From assembly GCA_964424115.1 (NCBI GenBank), contig CAYRHN010000003.1:62001-126000 (forward strand): DNA of 64,000 nt. The letters are read 5' to 3'. Shown here piece after piece: positions 16,344-26,000 of this stretch. Made by a program: the position numbers and the translations under genes. Each line of letters opens with the position of its first letter. Position 1 is the first letter of the stretch. The notes under the pieces are model-generated. The model had not been told where the DNA came from, did not search any database, and saw only the letters and a list, made by a program, of their open reading frames with translations. The DNA comes from CAYRHN01 sp964424115. Lineage in GTDB: Bacteria; Chloroflexota; Anaerolineae; Anaerolineales; Anaerolineaceae.

Positions 16344-19051
16344 TTGCTATGGAAGAAGAATACCGGCGTCCAAATCCGGATGAACTGCTTACCCATCTCC
16401 AATCTGAAGAAGAGAGTTCAAAACGCGGAAAGCTGAAGATCTTCCTGGGCTATGTGGCGGGAGTGGGAAAAACGTACGCCATGCTCGAAGCCGCACACCA
16501 GCGCCTGGAAGAAGGCCTGGATGTGGTGGTGGGCTATGTCGAGACCCACGGGCGGAAAGAGACAGAAGCGCTTCTGATGGGCATCGAAGCGATTCCCCGC
16601 CGCAATACCGAATACCGGGGGATCACCCTTTCAGAAATGGATCTGGATGCAATTATCCAGCGCCATCCCCAGATCGTGCTGGTGGACGAACTGGCGCACA
16701 GCAACCATCCCGGTTCTCGCCATCCAAAGCGCTATCAGGATGTTGAAGAGATACTCAACGCAGATATCGATGTGTACTCGACCGTCAATATACAACATCT
16801 AGAAAGCCTCTCAGATGTCGTCCAGCAGATCACCGGCGTGGTGGTCAGGGAGAAGATCCCGGATCGGCTGATCGATGAAGCCTACGAGATCGAGCTGATC
16901 GATCTGCCCACAGACGAATTGCTCCAGCGGCTGCGGGACGGCAAGGTTTACATCTCCGAACAGGCCATGCGCGCGCTGGAAAAATTCTTTCGCAAAGGCA
17001 ATTTGACCGCCTTACGCGAACTTTCCCTGCGCCGTGCCGCCGACCGGGTGGACAGCCAGATGTTGAGTTACATGAAGACCAAGGCAATTCCAGGTCCCTG
17101 GCCTGCTGCGGAACGCATCATGGTCTGCATCAGTTCCCATCCCATGGGTGAACGGTTGATCCGCTCCGGCCGCCGCCTGGCAGATGACCTCAATGCAGAG
17201 TGGTTTGTCCTTTATGTGGAAACACCTCACCATATCCGTATGCCGCTCGAGAACCGGCTCAGAGTTCAAAAATTCCTGCAACTCGCCGAAGAAATGGGCG
17301 CCAAGGTCTCCAGTATCTCCGGAGATTCCGTTGCTGATTCTGTCATCCAATTTGCCCGCGAGCATAACGTCACAAAAATTGTAGCCGGAAAACCATTTCG
17401 TCCCCGCTGGCGTGAATTTCTCCAGGGATCGGTCATTGACCAGATCATTCGCAATAGCGGACCGATCGATGTGCATGTTGTCAGCGGCGCATCGGCAGCT
17501 ATCCCTATGCCAAAGCAAAAAGGGGAGCCCTCGTTCAAGGCGGTCTGGAGGTATGGGGTTGCCATTTTGATCTTAATTGCCGTGACCTTGTTCGGCCTGA
17601 TGGTTGATCCCTACATTGAGTCAACAAACCTTGTTATGGTATACCTCTTGGCGGTGGTGATCTCCGCCGTATATCTCGGCAGAGGTCCGGCCATCCTCTC
17701 TTCCTTCCTCGGCGTTCTGGCCTTTGATTATTTCTTCATCAATCCTATTTTCACATTCACTGTGAATGATACGCAATACATTCTGACCTTTTTAGGATTA
17801 TTGATCGTGGGGTTGATCATCAGCAATTCCGCTGCGCTTTTGCGAGATCAGGTAGCTGTCCTGCGAAAAAAAGAAGCGCAAACGCAATCCCTCTTCCAGC
17901 TCAGCCGGGAATTGACCAGTGCGCCTTCTCTGCAACAGATCCTGAAAATTGCGAATGAGTCCGTCTCGGCCATTCTCGAACGAAAAAGCATTCTTCTGCT
18001 GCCCGAGAATAATGCGCTGGTGTCCAGGTACGCGTCGGAAGACTTTGCGATCAATGAGAACGAATTAGCGGTTGCCGAATGGTCCTTCAAACATGGGCAG
18101 GCAGCCGGCCGGGGGACGGATACCTTACCCGCCACACCCATCCGCTTTGTGCCGTTGAATACAGCTCACGGCCCGGTTGGGGTGATCGGGATCAAAGCGA
18201 GTGGAGCCGACGCGTTACTGACCAATGACCAGCGCATGTTATTGGATGGGCTTGCCAACCTGATCGCACAGGCGGTCGAGCGGACCAATCTGGTCAGCGA
18301 GGCCACAAAACACGAAATGTTGCGAAACACGGAAAAGCTTCAATCCGCCTTGCTGAATTCGATCTCCCATGAACTGCGCACACCCCTGGCCTCCATCACC
18401 GGCGTTCTCTCCTCCCTGGAAGATTCCGAGAAATCCCACCCACCGTCTCGAAAGCTGGATCTCAAAACAAAGCTCGAGCTCCTCGATTCCGCAACCGAAC
18501 AGGCCCGCCAGTTGAACCGGCTGGTGGAGAATCTGCTCAACATGACAAGGCTCGAGGCCGGCAGCGTCCACCTCAACCTGGGTCCGTGCGATCCTCAAGA
18601 CCTGGTCGGATCGGTGGTACAGCAATTTTCAAACAGGTGTCAGGATCATCCCATCCACCTGGAAATTCCCGATGACCTGCCCCTCATCACCTGCGATACC
18701 GTACTGATCGCGCAGGTGATAACGAACCTCCTGGATAACGCCTGCAAGTATTCGCCCGCCGGGTCGCCCGTCACCATTGGAGTGAAAAACAATAACCAGG
18801 GAACGATCGAATTCTTCATTCAAGATCAAGGGATCGGGCTGCCCGAGGAAGAACTGGAAAAAGTATTTATTAAATTCTACCGCAGCCCCTATCATCGAAA
18901 TACCACTGGAACCGGACTGGGCCTTTCCATATGCAAAGGCATCGTCGAAGCTCATGGCGGACAGATCAACGTCAAAAAGAATCCCGAAAAAGGGCTCACT
19001 TTCTATTTCATTCTGCCGTGTCAAACAAAAAATGAAAACCAAAATCAGTGA
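16340..19051 (+). CDS. kdpD: KdpD, sensor histidine kinase for K+ limitation
   Basis: The 903-residue product has the full KdpD order: N-terminal KdpD domain with Walker-type GYVAGVGKTYAML and LVDELAHSN (about 30-240), Usp-like domain (about 250-380), four membrane helices of the DUF4118 type (about 400-500), GAF-like domain (about 520-650), HisKA with SISHELRTPLAS (phospho-accepting His 677), and HATPase with NLLDNACKYSP and GTGLGLSICKGI. It should phosphorylate KdpE. The start overlaps the kdpC stop; ATG 16349 is a possible alternative. Sensor and pump are on one transcript here. Confidence 0.96.
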   Translation: MIAMEEEYRRPNPDELLTHLQSEEESSKRGKLKIFLGYVAGVGKTYAMLEAAHQRLEEGLDVVVGYVETHGRKETEALLMGIEAIPRRNTEYRGITLSEMDLDAIIQRHPQIVLVDELAHSNHPGSRHPKRYQDVEEILNADIDVYSTVNIQHLESLSDVVQQITGVVVREKIPDRLIDEAYEIELIDLPTDELLQRLRDGKVYISEQAMRALEKFFRKGNLTALRELSLRRAADRVDSQMLSYMKTKAIPGPWPAAERIMVCISSHPMGERLIRSGRRLADDLNAEWFVLYVETPHHIRMPLENRLRVQKFLQLAEEMGAKVSSISGDSVADSVIQFAREHNVTKIVAGKPFRPRWREFLQGSVIDQIIRNSGPIDVHVVSGASAAIPMPKQKGEPSFKAVWRYGVAILILIAVTLFGLMVDPYIESTNLVMVYLLAVVISAVYLGRGPAILSSFLGVLAFDYFFINPIFTFTVNDTQYILTFLGLLIVGLIISNSAALLRDQVAVLRKKEAQTQSLFQLSRELTSAPSLQQILKIANESVSAILERKSILLLPENNALVSRYASEDFAINENELAVAEWSFKHGQAAGRGTDTLPATPIRFVPLNTAHGPVGVIGIKASGADALLTNDQRMLLDGLANLIAQAVERTNLVSEATKHEMLRNTEKLQSALLNSISHELRTPLASITGVLSSLEDSEKSHPPSRKLDLKTKLELLDSATEQARQLNRLVENLLNMTRLEAGSVHLNLGPCDPQDLVGSVVQQFSNRCQDHPIHLEIPDDLPLITCDTVLIAQVITNLLDNACKYSPAGSPVTIGVKNNNQGTIEFFIQDQGIGLPEEELEKVFIKFYRSPYHRNTTGTGLGLSICKGIVEAHGGQINVKKNPEKGLTFYFILPCQTKNENQNQ

Positions 19052-19742
19052 ACGATCTCGAAAAATCCTGATCGTGGATGATGAAGTGGAAATCAGGCGC
19101 TTTTTAAGAGCCTCGCTAAAACTCTATTACCATACGATCATTGAGGCGGAAACCGGATCGGACGCCCTGGAAAAGACCTACTCGCAAAAACCCGACTTGT
19201 TGATCCTCGATCTGGGCCTGCCGGATATCGACGGGGTGGAAGTGACCCGCCAGATCCGGGCCATCAGCACCGTGCCAATCATCATTCTCTCCGTTCGCAG
19301 CAATGAAATTGATAAGATTGAGGCACTGGATGCCGGCGCGGATGATTATTTGACAAAACCGTTCAGCATTGGCGAATTGCTGGCGCGGGTCAGAGTAGTT
19401 TTGCGGCGTCTTGAACCTCAAGTGCCGCGGGAGATCTTTCAGGTGGACGACCTGGTCTTGGATATTCCTCGCCATCGCCTGACCCTGTCTGGCAGGGAGA
19501 TTACCCTCACTCCGACAGAATTTGATATTCTTGCGGTGCTGATGCAGAACCGGGGGGTCGTAGTGACGCACCGCCAGTTGATCCATCAAGTCTGGGGAAG
19601 CGTGTACGAGGACGGATCGCGCCTGCTGCGCGTCAACATCAGTAACCTGCGCCATAAGATCGAGGCCGATCCAAATCAGCCGGTTTTCATTCTCACCGAA
19701 CTGGGGGTGGGCTACCGGTTCAAGGAATTTGAAGCCGGATAA
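19032..19742 (+). CDS. kdpE: KdpE, response regulator of the kdp operon
   Basis: The 236-residue OmpR/PhoB-type regulator has a receiver domain with ILIVDDEVEIRRF, acceptor Asp near residue 60 (LILDLGLPD), the conserved Thr/Ser and DDYLTKPF, then a winged-helix output domain (LTPTEFDILAVLMQNRG ... GVGYRF). ATG 19032 overlaps kdpD by 20 bp, so the two are coupled. It is expected to activate kdp transcription when external K+ is low. No KdpE box could be assigned with confidence in front of the operon. Confidence 0.95.
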   Translation: MKTKISERSRKILIVDDEVEIRRFLRASLKLYYHTIIEAETGSDALEKTYSQKPDLLILDLGLPDIDGVEVTRQIRAISTVPIIILSVRSNEIDKIEALDAGADDYLTKPFSIGELLARVRVVLRRLEPQVPREIFQVDDLVLDIPRHRLTLSGREITLTPTEFDILAVLMQNRGVVVTHRQLIHQVWGSVYEDGSRLLRVNISNLRHKIEADPNQPVFILTELGVGYRFKEFEAG

Positions 19743-19810
19743 CCCCTTCTCACCGAATTACCTGCCGGAGACTTGGTTCAGTCTGCCAGGTTGTGAAGAA
19801 ATTCTTTAAT

Positions 19811-19839
19811 TTGACATTGTTTATCCAATATCGTAAAAT
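19811..19839 (+). promoter_or_regulatory. Sigma-70-type promoter of the multihaem cytochrome gene
   Basis: TTGACA (19811-19816) and TAAAAT (19834-19839) are separated by 17 bp. The AGGAGG ribosome site and TTG start of the cytochrome gene follow within about 35 bp. Confidence 0.7.
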
Positions 19840-19875
19840 ATTAAAATCAGATTAAATTTTCCCAGGAGGTTTACA

Positions 19876-21138
19876 TTGAATCCCAAGAAAAGTCCGATCT
19901 GGAGGATCGTCATTCCCCTTTTCCTGCTGGGCGTCCTGCTGCTCACCGCCAGCCAGAGCCCTGCCGCCGGCGCTCCGCCGCTGCAAACCTTCCTGCCCCT
20001 GGTGGCCAACAGCCAGCGCTACGTCGTCCTCTCCTGGAACGACCTGGGCATGCACTGCTACAACCGCGATTTCTCCGACCTGGCCGTCCTGCCGCCCGCC
20101 AACACGCTCTACGCCCAGGTCATCCAGCGCGGCGATCCGCCCCAACTGGTCACCCAGAACCTGCGCGTGGATTACACCTTCCCCGATAACACCACCTCGG
20201 TCGCCAAGAGCAATTTCTGGATCTACGCGCCCGACCTGTTCAACCTGTCCGGCCCGCTTCTCCCCAACGTGGGCCTGGCGGGCAAAGGCCTGAGCGGCTC
20301 GATGGACGTGCAGAGCAGCCACTTCATCGCCGAGTGGATCCCGCTGACCGAGTATCGCGACGACGACCCGCTCCACCGCTACCCCTACCAGCTGGCAGCC
20401 GTCAGCGCGGTAGACACGCTCAACAACCTCACCGTCGCCACCCTGACCGTGGTTGCGCCGGTCTCCACCGAGATGCACTGCGACTACTGCCACTACAACG
20501 GCGGCGTGGAGGGCATCTCCACCGGCAAGGTCGAGACCAACATCCTCACCCTGCACGACCGGGAAGCCGCCGAAGATTACCCCGCCGGCACTGAATACGG
20601 CAGCAGCCTGATGGCCAACCGCCCGGTGCTGTGCGCCGACTGCCATTCCAGCAACGCCATCGGCAAGCCCGGCCTGCCCGGCATCCCCAGCCTCTCCAAA
20701 GCCATGCACTCCAAGCACTCCGGGATCGTGCTGGATACCCAGGCCGGCTGCTACAGCTGCCATCCCGGCCCCGAGACGCAGTGCCAGCGGGATGTGATGT
20801 TCGTCAAGTACGGCATGGACTGCATCGACTGCCACGGCGGGATGCAGGCCATGGCCGAGAAATCCAATCCCTGGCTGAACGAGCCGCGCTGCGACACCTG
20901 CCACACCGCCCCGGCCTACGCTCAAAATAACGCCCTCTACCGCCTCTCCACCGGGCACGGCGGGCTGTACTGCGCCGCCTGCCACGACAGCCCGCACGCC
21001 ATCGCCCAAAGCCGCGAGGCCAACGACGCGATCAAGTTCATCCAGCTGCAAGGGCATGCCGGCACGCTGAGCGAATGCAGCACCTGCCACACCGTCCGGC
21101 CCACCGGCCCCGGCCCGCACGGCATCCTCGCGCCCTAA
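19876..21138 (+). CDS. Secreted seven-haem c-type cytochrome-like protein
   Basis: The 420-residue product starts at TTG 19876, chosen because AGGAGG lies about 8 bp upstream and no ATG fits. A signal peptide or anchor (IVIPLFLLGVLLLTAS) is followed by the TFLPLV motif. About 170 residues without haem sites come next, including a WNDLGMHC segment. Seven CxxCH haem-binding motifs then fall between about residues 200 and 405: CDYCH, CADCH, CYSCH, CIDCH, CDTCH, CAACH, CSTCH. It should act in extracytoplasmic electron transfer. Partner and redox role are unknown. It is monocistronic, with its own promoter and terminator. Confidence 0.85.
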   Translation: MNPKKSPIWRIVIPLFLLGVLLLTASQSPAAGAPPLQTFLPLVANSQRYVVLSWNDLGMHCYNRDFSDLAVLPPANTLYAQVIQRGDPPQLVTQNLRVDYTFPDNTTSVAKSNFWIYAPDLFNLSGPLLPNVGLAGKGLSGSMDVQSSHFIAEWIPLTEYRDDDPLHRYPYQLAAVSAVDTLNNLTVATLTVVAPVSTEMHCDYCHYNGGVEGISTGKVETNILTLHDREAAEDYPAGTEYGSSLMANRPVLCADCHSSNAIGKPGLPGIPSLSKAMHSKHSGIVLDTQAGCYSCHPGPETQCQRDVMFVKYGMDCIDCHGGMQAMAEKSNPWLNEPRCDTCHTAPAYAQNNALYRLSTGHGGLYCAACHDSPHAIAQSREANDAIKFIQLQGHAGTLSECSTCHTVRPTGPGPHGILAP

Positions 21139-21166
21139 CCCGCCGCGTGCAAGATTTCACCCCTCC

Positions 21167-21200
21167 CCTCCCAGGTCCGCCAGACCCGGGAGGTTTTTTT
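21167..21200 (+). terminator. Rho-independent terminator of the cytochrome gene
   Basis: CCTCCC-A-GGTC pairs with GACC-C-GGGAGG around a five-base loop and is followed by seven T. Confidence 0.85.
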
Positions 21201-21340
21201 ATTGACCGGCGTGAAAACGTACAATTTTGTACGCGTTTTTGCAGCAGAAAGCGACCAATTTTGGAGTCTTGAAAATCTTCAAAAATGAGTTATAACATTA
21301 GAATATATGTTCTATTTAAAAACGGGGTTACCTTTGTGTG

Positions 21341-21589
21341 TCATTGCGAGGGCCGCGGCAATTTCCCTCACGGGTTGGGGATTGCCTCGTCGGGCTGGCG
21401 CCCTCCTCGCAATGACAGTCCACCCGGCACGTCATTGCGAGGGAGCCACCCCTGGCGGCAACCGTGGCAATTTCCCTCACGGGTTGGGGATTGCTTCGTC
21501 GGGCTGGCGCCCTCCTCGCAATGACATTCCACCCGGCGCGTCATGGCGAGCGAGCTGGTTTTTGCGAGCGAAGCAATCCCCAACCCGGA
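21341..21589. repeat. Dispersed interspersed repeat, two units plus a degenerate inverted third
   Basis: Units at 21341-21416 and 21432-21525 both start TCATTGCGAGG, contain CGGGTTGGGGATTGC, and end CCTCGCAATGAC, so each unit has matching inverted ends. A third, degenerate copy at about 21541-21589 carries the inner motif in the opposite orientation. The structure resembles a small non-coding MITE-like repeat. Short frames across it are by-products. Confidence 0.8.
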
Positions 21590-21597
21590 AAAGAGGA

Positions 21598-21750
21598 TCA
21601 CGAAACATACGAAACAAACGAAACGATCTTTCGTAGGGGCGAAGCAACCGGGGAACCTGCCCCCCTTTTCCCAACCGGCCCAATTTCCGGTTGCTTCGCC
21701 CAAAAGAAAACCTCGAAACACGCGAAACAAACGAAAGAATCTTTTGTAGG
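21598..21750. repeat. Second repeat cluster: direct repeats around an inverted repeat
   Basis: Two similar blocks built on CGAAACAAACGAAA and ending TCTTTCGTAGGG or TCTTTTGTAGGG (about 21600-21638 and 21713-21750) flank a perfect 13-bp inverted repeat, GCGAAGCAACCGG (21639-21651) and its complement (21687-21699). No coding potential is credible. The remaining bases to 21959 hold only the leader and ribosome site of the next gene. Confidence 0.65.
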
Positions 21751-21959
21751 GTGCGGGCCGCCATGTTGCATCAGAGGCTAACCGGTGAACAAAGGCCCGC
21801 CCGCCGTACCGGTCGTAGGTTGGCTTGAGCGGGAGCGGAAACCACCCCATCCGAACAACCGGGCAAGCGAAACCCAATAAACCAGCCGTTGGGGCGGCCG
21901 GCCGGTCGCCCCAACACGGTTTAACCACGAAAAATGCGAAATAAATCAGGAGATATTTC

Positions 21960-22973
21960 ATGCCCAACCCCAAAAAACGAATGCTCTCCAGCGAGACCTG
22001 GCGCGACGACGTGGTCGCCTCCCTCTCTCCCATCGGCCGCCTGGTCTGGATCGGCCTGATCTCCGCCTGCGCCGACGACCAGGGCCGTTTGCGCGACAAT
22101 CCCAACCTCATCCGCGCCGAGGTCTTCCCCATGGACAACATCCCCGTCCGCAGCATCCAGGAAGCCCTGCAAACCCTGACCGAGGCCGGTTACCTCCTGC
22201 GCTACCGCGACGAGGCCTCCAAGCGCGCCTTCCTGCAGATCAACGCCTGGTGGAGCCTGCAAAACCCCTCCTGGGCCGTCGCCTCCGCCTACCCTCCGCC
22301 CCCCGGCTGGATCGACCGGGTCAAGATGCACACCCCCGAGGGCATTGTCACCCTCAACTGGGACGCTCCCGGCGGACTTGCCCCCAACCCCCTACCTAAC
22401 CCGCTACCTAACCCCCTACCTGGCCCGCTACCTAGCGCCCTACCTAGCCCGCTACCTGGCCCCCTACCTACCCCCCCTTCTTATCCGATAGAAGAAGGAG
22501 AAGGTTTAAGAGAAGAAGAAGAGAAGAGAGAAGAAGCAGCAGAAGCAGCAGCAGATTCCGCATACGTGCAGGAAAGATCCCCTGCGGCTGCTGCGGCTGC
22601 CTCCCCCCCCCATTTTCTTTTGTCCAAGCCCAACCCCCAAGACGAATTTGCCCGGCAGATCTACTGCCAGGTGACCGGAATGGCTGCCGTGCCTTTCAAC
22701 ATCCGCGAACCGGTGACTGAATTGATCACCGCGCTGCGCGAACGCTGGCCCGCCCAGGCAGAGCTGGCCGCCCGCCTCAAGCCGCTCTACGCCCGCTGGT
22801 GCGCCACGCGCGACAAGCAAGGCAAACTCTACCACTCCCAGGGCTACGGCTGGATCGAGTGGGCCTTACACGACCCGGACGCCCCACCTCCCTCCCGCCC
22901 GGGCGAGCTTACCAAAGAGGCCATGGCCAATATCCGCCGGATCATCCTGGGTGATGAGGCGGGCGCTTCCTGA
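21960..22973 (+). CDS. Winged-helix replication-like protein with LP-repeat linker
   Basis: The 337-residue product starts at ATG 21960 with AGGAG upstream. The N-terminal 100 residues (LSSETWRDDVVASLSPIGRL ... ADDQGRLRDNP ... FLQINAWW) resemble winged-helix domains of phage replication or DnaD-type primosome proteins. A low-complexity linker of PLPN/PLPG/PLPS units (about residues 140-178) is coded by 12-bp near-tandem DNA repeats (22384-22474), then an acidic Glu/Ala run. The C-terminal domain (about 225-325, ending GYGWIEWALHDPD) is not recognised. It stands alone among repeats, so it may be a relic of a phage or other replicon. The DNA-binding role is inferred. Confidence 0.6.
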   Translation: MPNPKKRMLSSETWRDDVVASLSPIGRLVWIGLISACADDQGRLRDNPNLIRAEVFPMDNIPVRSIQEALQTLTEAGYLLRYRDEASKRAFLQINAWWSLQNPSWAVASAYPPPPGWIDRVKMHTPEGIVTLNWDAPGGLAPNPLPNPLPNPLPGPLPSALPSPLPGPLPTPPSYPIEEGEGLREEEEKREEAAEAAADSAYVQERSPAAAAAASPPHFLLSKPNPQDEFARQIYCQVTGMAAVPFNIREPVTELITALRERWPAQAELAARLKPLYARWCATRDKQGKLYHSQGYGWIEWALHDPDAPPPSRPGELTKEAMANIRRIILGDEAGAS

Positions 22974-23051
22974 TTGTATGACCGCCTCTTTTATTGTATG
23001 ATAGGAACAGGTCCATCCAATCATCTAGACAATTCCAAGAAAGGAAGCACT

Positions 23052-26000
23052 ATGAAACGCCTTTCCTTTTTCCGATTCTGGCTGGCTGCCGTCCTGGCGT
23101 TCAGCTTTTTTTACGGCGCCTCCCCTACCCCCGCCCCGGCGCAGGCGGCGGTCAAAGGCGTCTTTATGGTCAACGACCCCGGTGACCTGCCTGACATCGC
23201 TCCGGGAGATCTGATCTGCAACACCGGGATCGGCACCTGCACCCTGCGGGCTGCCATCCAGGAAGCCAACGCAGAACCGCCCGGCTCGAACATTATCTTT
23301 CCCCCCGGCCCGGTCCTGCTGATCCAGCCCGCGTTCGATCTGGATCCGCTGCTGCAGATCAACACCAGCATCATCGCCCCGGCCGGGAATGTCATCATCC
23401 AAAAACTGCCGGCCAGCAACGCCACCCGCGGCCTACAGATCCTCGCCTCGATCTGTTTCATCCAGGGGCTGACCATTGACGGCTTTAACAACGGCATCAT
23501 CGTGGACGGCCCCGGCAACATCATCGGGGTAACCAACGCCCCCATCCAGGCCAACACGATCGTCAATTCCACAGCCGACGGCCTGGTGCTGAACGGGCCC
23601 GGCAACGTGGTCTCCGGCAACTACATCGGCGTGCTTTCCTCGGCCGGAGACCTGGCCCCCAACGCCCTGAACGGCATCCTGGTCAACGCCCCCAGCCGGA
23701 TCGGCACGGACGGCGACGGGCTTTCCGACGATATCGAGCGCAACGTCATTTCCGCCAACGGCGGCTACGGCATCCGGGTCAACGGCGGCAACGACACGGT
23801 CATCGCCGGTAACCTGATCGGGCTGGACAGCTCGGCCGCCCTGCCGACCGGCAACAACACCGGCGGCATCTACATTGGAGCGGCGGCCGCGAACGTGCGC
23901 ATCGGCACGGATGGCAACGGCACCTCCGACGCACTGGAACGCAACATCATCTCGGCCAACAACGGCAACGGCATCACCGTGGCGGATGCCCCGGCGCTGA
24001 CCATCAGCGGCAATTACATCGGCACCACCGCCAATGGGGATGGCGCGCTTCCCAACCTGGGGAGCGGCGTGGACGTGAGCGGGGCGGCAGCCACCGTCAC
24101 AGTTGGCATCTCCAGCGGCGGGTCGGCGGCGCAGGGCAACCTGATCTCCGGCAACGGCACCAACGGCATCTCGATCACCGGCGGGCAGGGGCACGTGATC
24201 GCCGGAAATTACATCGGCGTGAACGTGAAGGGGCTGAGCGCACTGCCAAATGGTTCGCGCGGGGTCAGCGTGCGCGACAGCCTGGATATGCGCATCGGCA
24301 CGGATGGCGATGGGCTGACGGACGAATTGGAAAAGAACCTCATTTCCGCCAACGGCTTTTACAACGTGGCGGTGACGGGTACCACCACGGTCGGGACGGT
24401 GATCGCCGGGAACTGGATCGGGCTGGATGCCAGCGGCGCGGCGGCCTTGCCCAACCCGTCCGGGACGGATACCGGCATTGGCATCCTGTCCGGCGCGCAA
24501 AAGACGCGCATCGGCAGCGATAACGGCGACAAGCTGGAACTGAACGTCATCTCCGGCAACTCGGCGGCCGGCATCTTCCTGCTGGATCAAAGCGGTACGG
24601 TCATCCAGGGCAACATCATTGGCCTCTCTGCGCCGTCCACCAAGGGCAGCGCCAAGGTGCCCAACGGGAGCGGGATCCTGGTCGCTGCGCCGGACAAGCT
24701 GCCGTTCATGAGCGGACCGGCGCTGATCGGCACGGACGGCGACGGAATTTATGACGTTGAGGAAAGCAACCTGATCGCCGGCAACACCGGCGACGGCATC
24801 CACATCGAAGCCGGCGCCGGGCACACCATTGCCGGCAACTTTATCGGCACCGATCGGGACAGTGCCGCCGACCTGGGCAACGGTGGGGACGGCATCCAGC
24901 TGACCCGCTCGGCCGGGACGCTGACGGTGATCGGCACCAACGGCGACGGGCTGAGCGACCTGCTGGAGCGCAACATCATCTCCGGTAACGGCGAATTTGG
25001 GGTATACATCGCCACCGACTCGATCACCGTTTCCGGCAACTTCATCGGCACCGATCAGACCGGCGCCACCGCGCTGCCCAACGGGCAGGGCGGGGTGCTG
25101 GTGTTCAACAGTTCCTATGAGCGGATCGGGGTGAACAGCGACGGCAGCGCCGGAGAGACCAACGAGGGCAACCTGATCTCCGGCAACAACGGGCCGGGGG
25201 TGCAATTAACCGGCGGGGTGCAAAGCTGGGTCTCTGGCAACCGCATCGGCACCAGCGTAAACGGGCTGACCGCCCTGCATAACCACTTTGGCGTGTACGT
25301 CGAGGGAACCGCCGTCGGACAGGTGATCGGCGTCTGGCCGGACGGGGTCAGCGATGCGCTGGAAGGCAACCAGATCTCCGGCAACGAAGGGCCGGGCATC
25401 TTCGTCTCCCAGACCGCCGCGACCCAGATCCTCGGCAACAACATCGGCCTGGGCAGCGACCGGTTGACCGTGGTGGAGAACACCAACGACGGCATCTATC
25501 TCCAGAATACGCAAAATATCCTCATCGGGCAGAACACCAACGGGGGCAGGAATCTGATCAGCGGCAATCACTTCAACGGCATCCAGCTCTCCGGCGGCAA
25601 CACCGGCGCGCGGATCGAGGGCAACCGCATCGGCACCAACGGCGCGGGTAACGCTCACCTGGGCAACGGGGATAACGGCATCCGCATTACCGGGAGCATC
25701 AAACCGGCCGGCGGACCGGCAGTCCCTGCCCCGCTGACCCTCATCCAGAACAATTACATCCGCTTCAATACCGGCGACGGGGTGTTGGTGGACCAGGGCG
25801 CAGGCAACGGGCATAAGATCATTGCCAACAGCTTCGGCGGGAACGGCGAGCTGGCGATCGACCTCGGCCCGGATGACGAGGTGACGCTTAACGACGCCGG
25901 CGACCCCGACAGCGGCGCGAACGGGCTGCAAAACTTCCCCATCATCCAGCTGGCCTACTTCCCTTCCACCGATACGGTGCGCATCTCCGGCACGCTGAAC

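Noticed and set aside
23433..25205. 590-codon open frame antisense to the beta-helix gene
   Set aside because: It is a shadow of a GC-rich repetitive gene on the other strand; it has no ribosome site and no recognisable domain.
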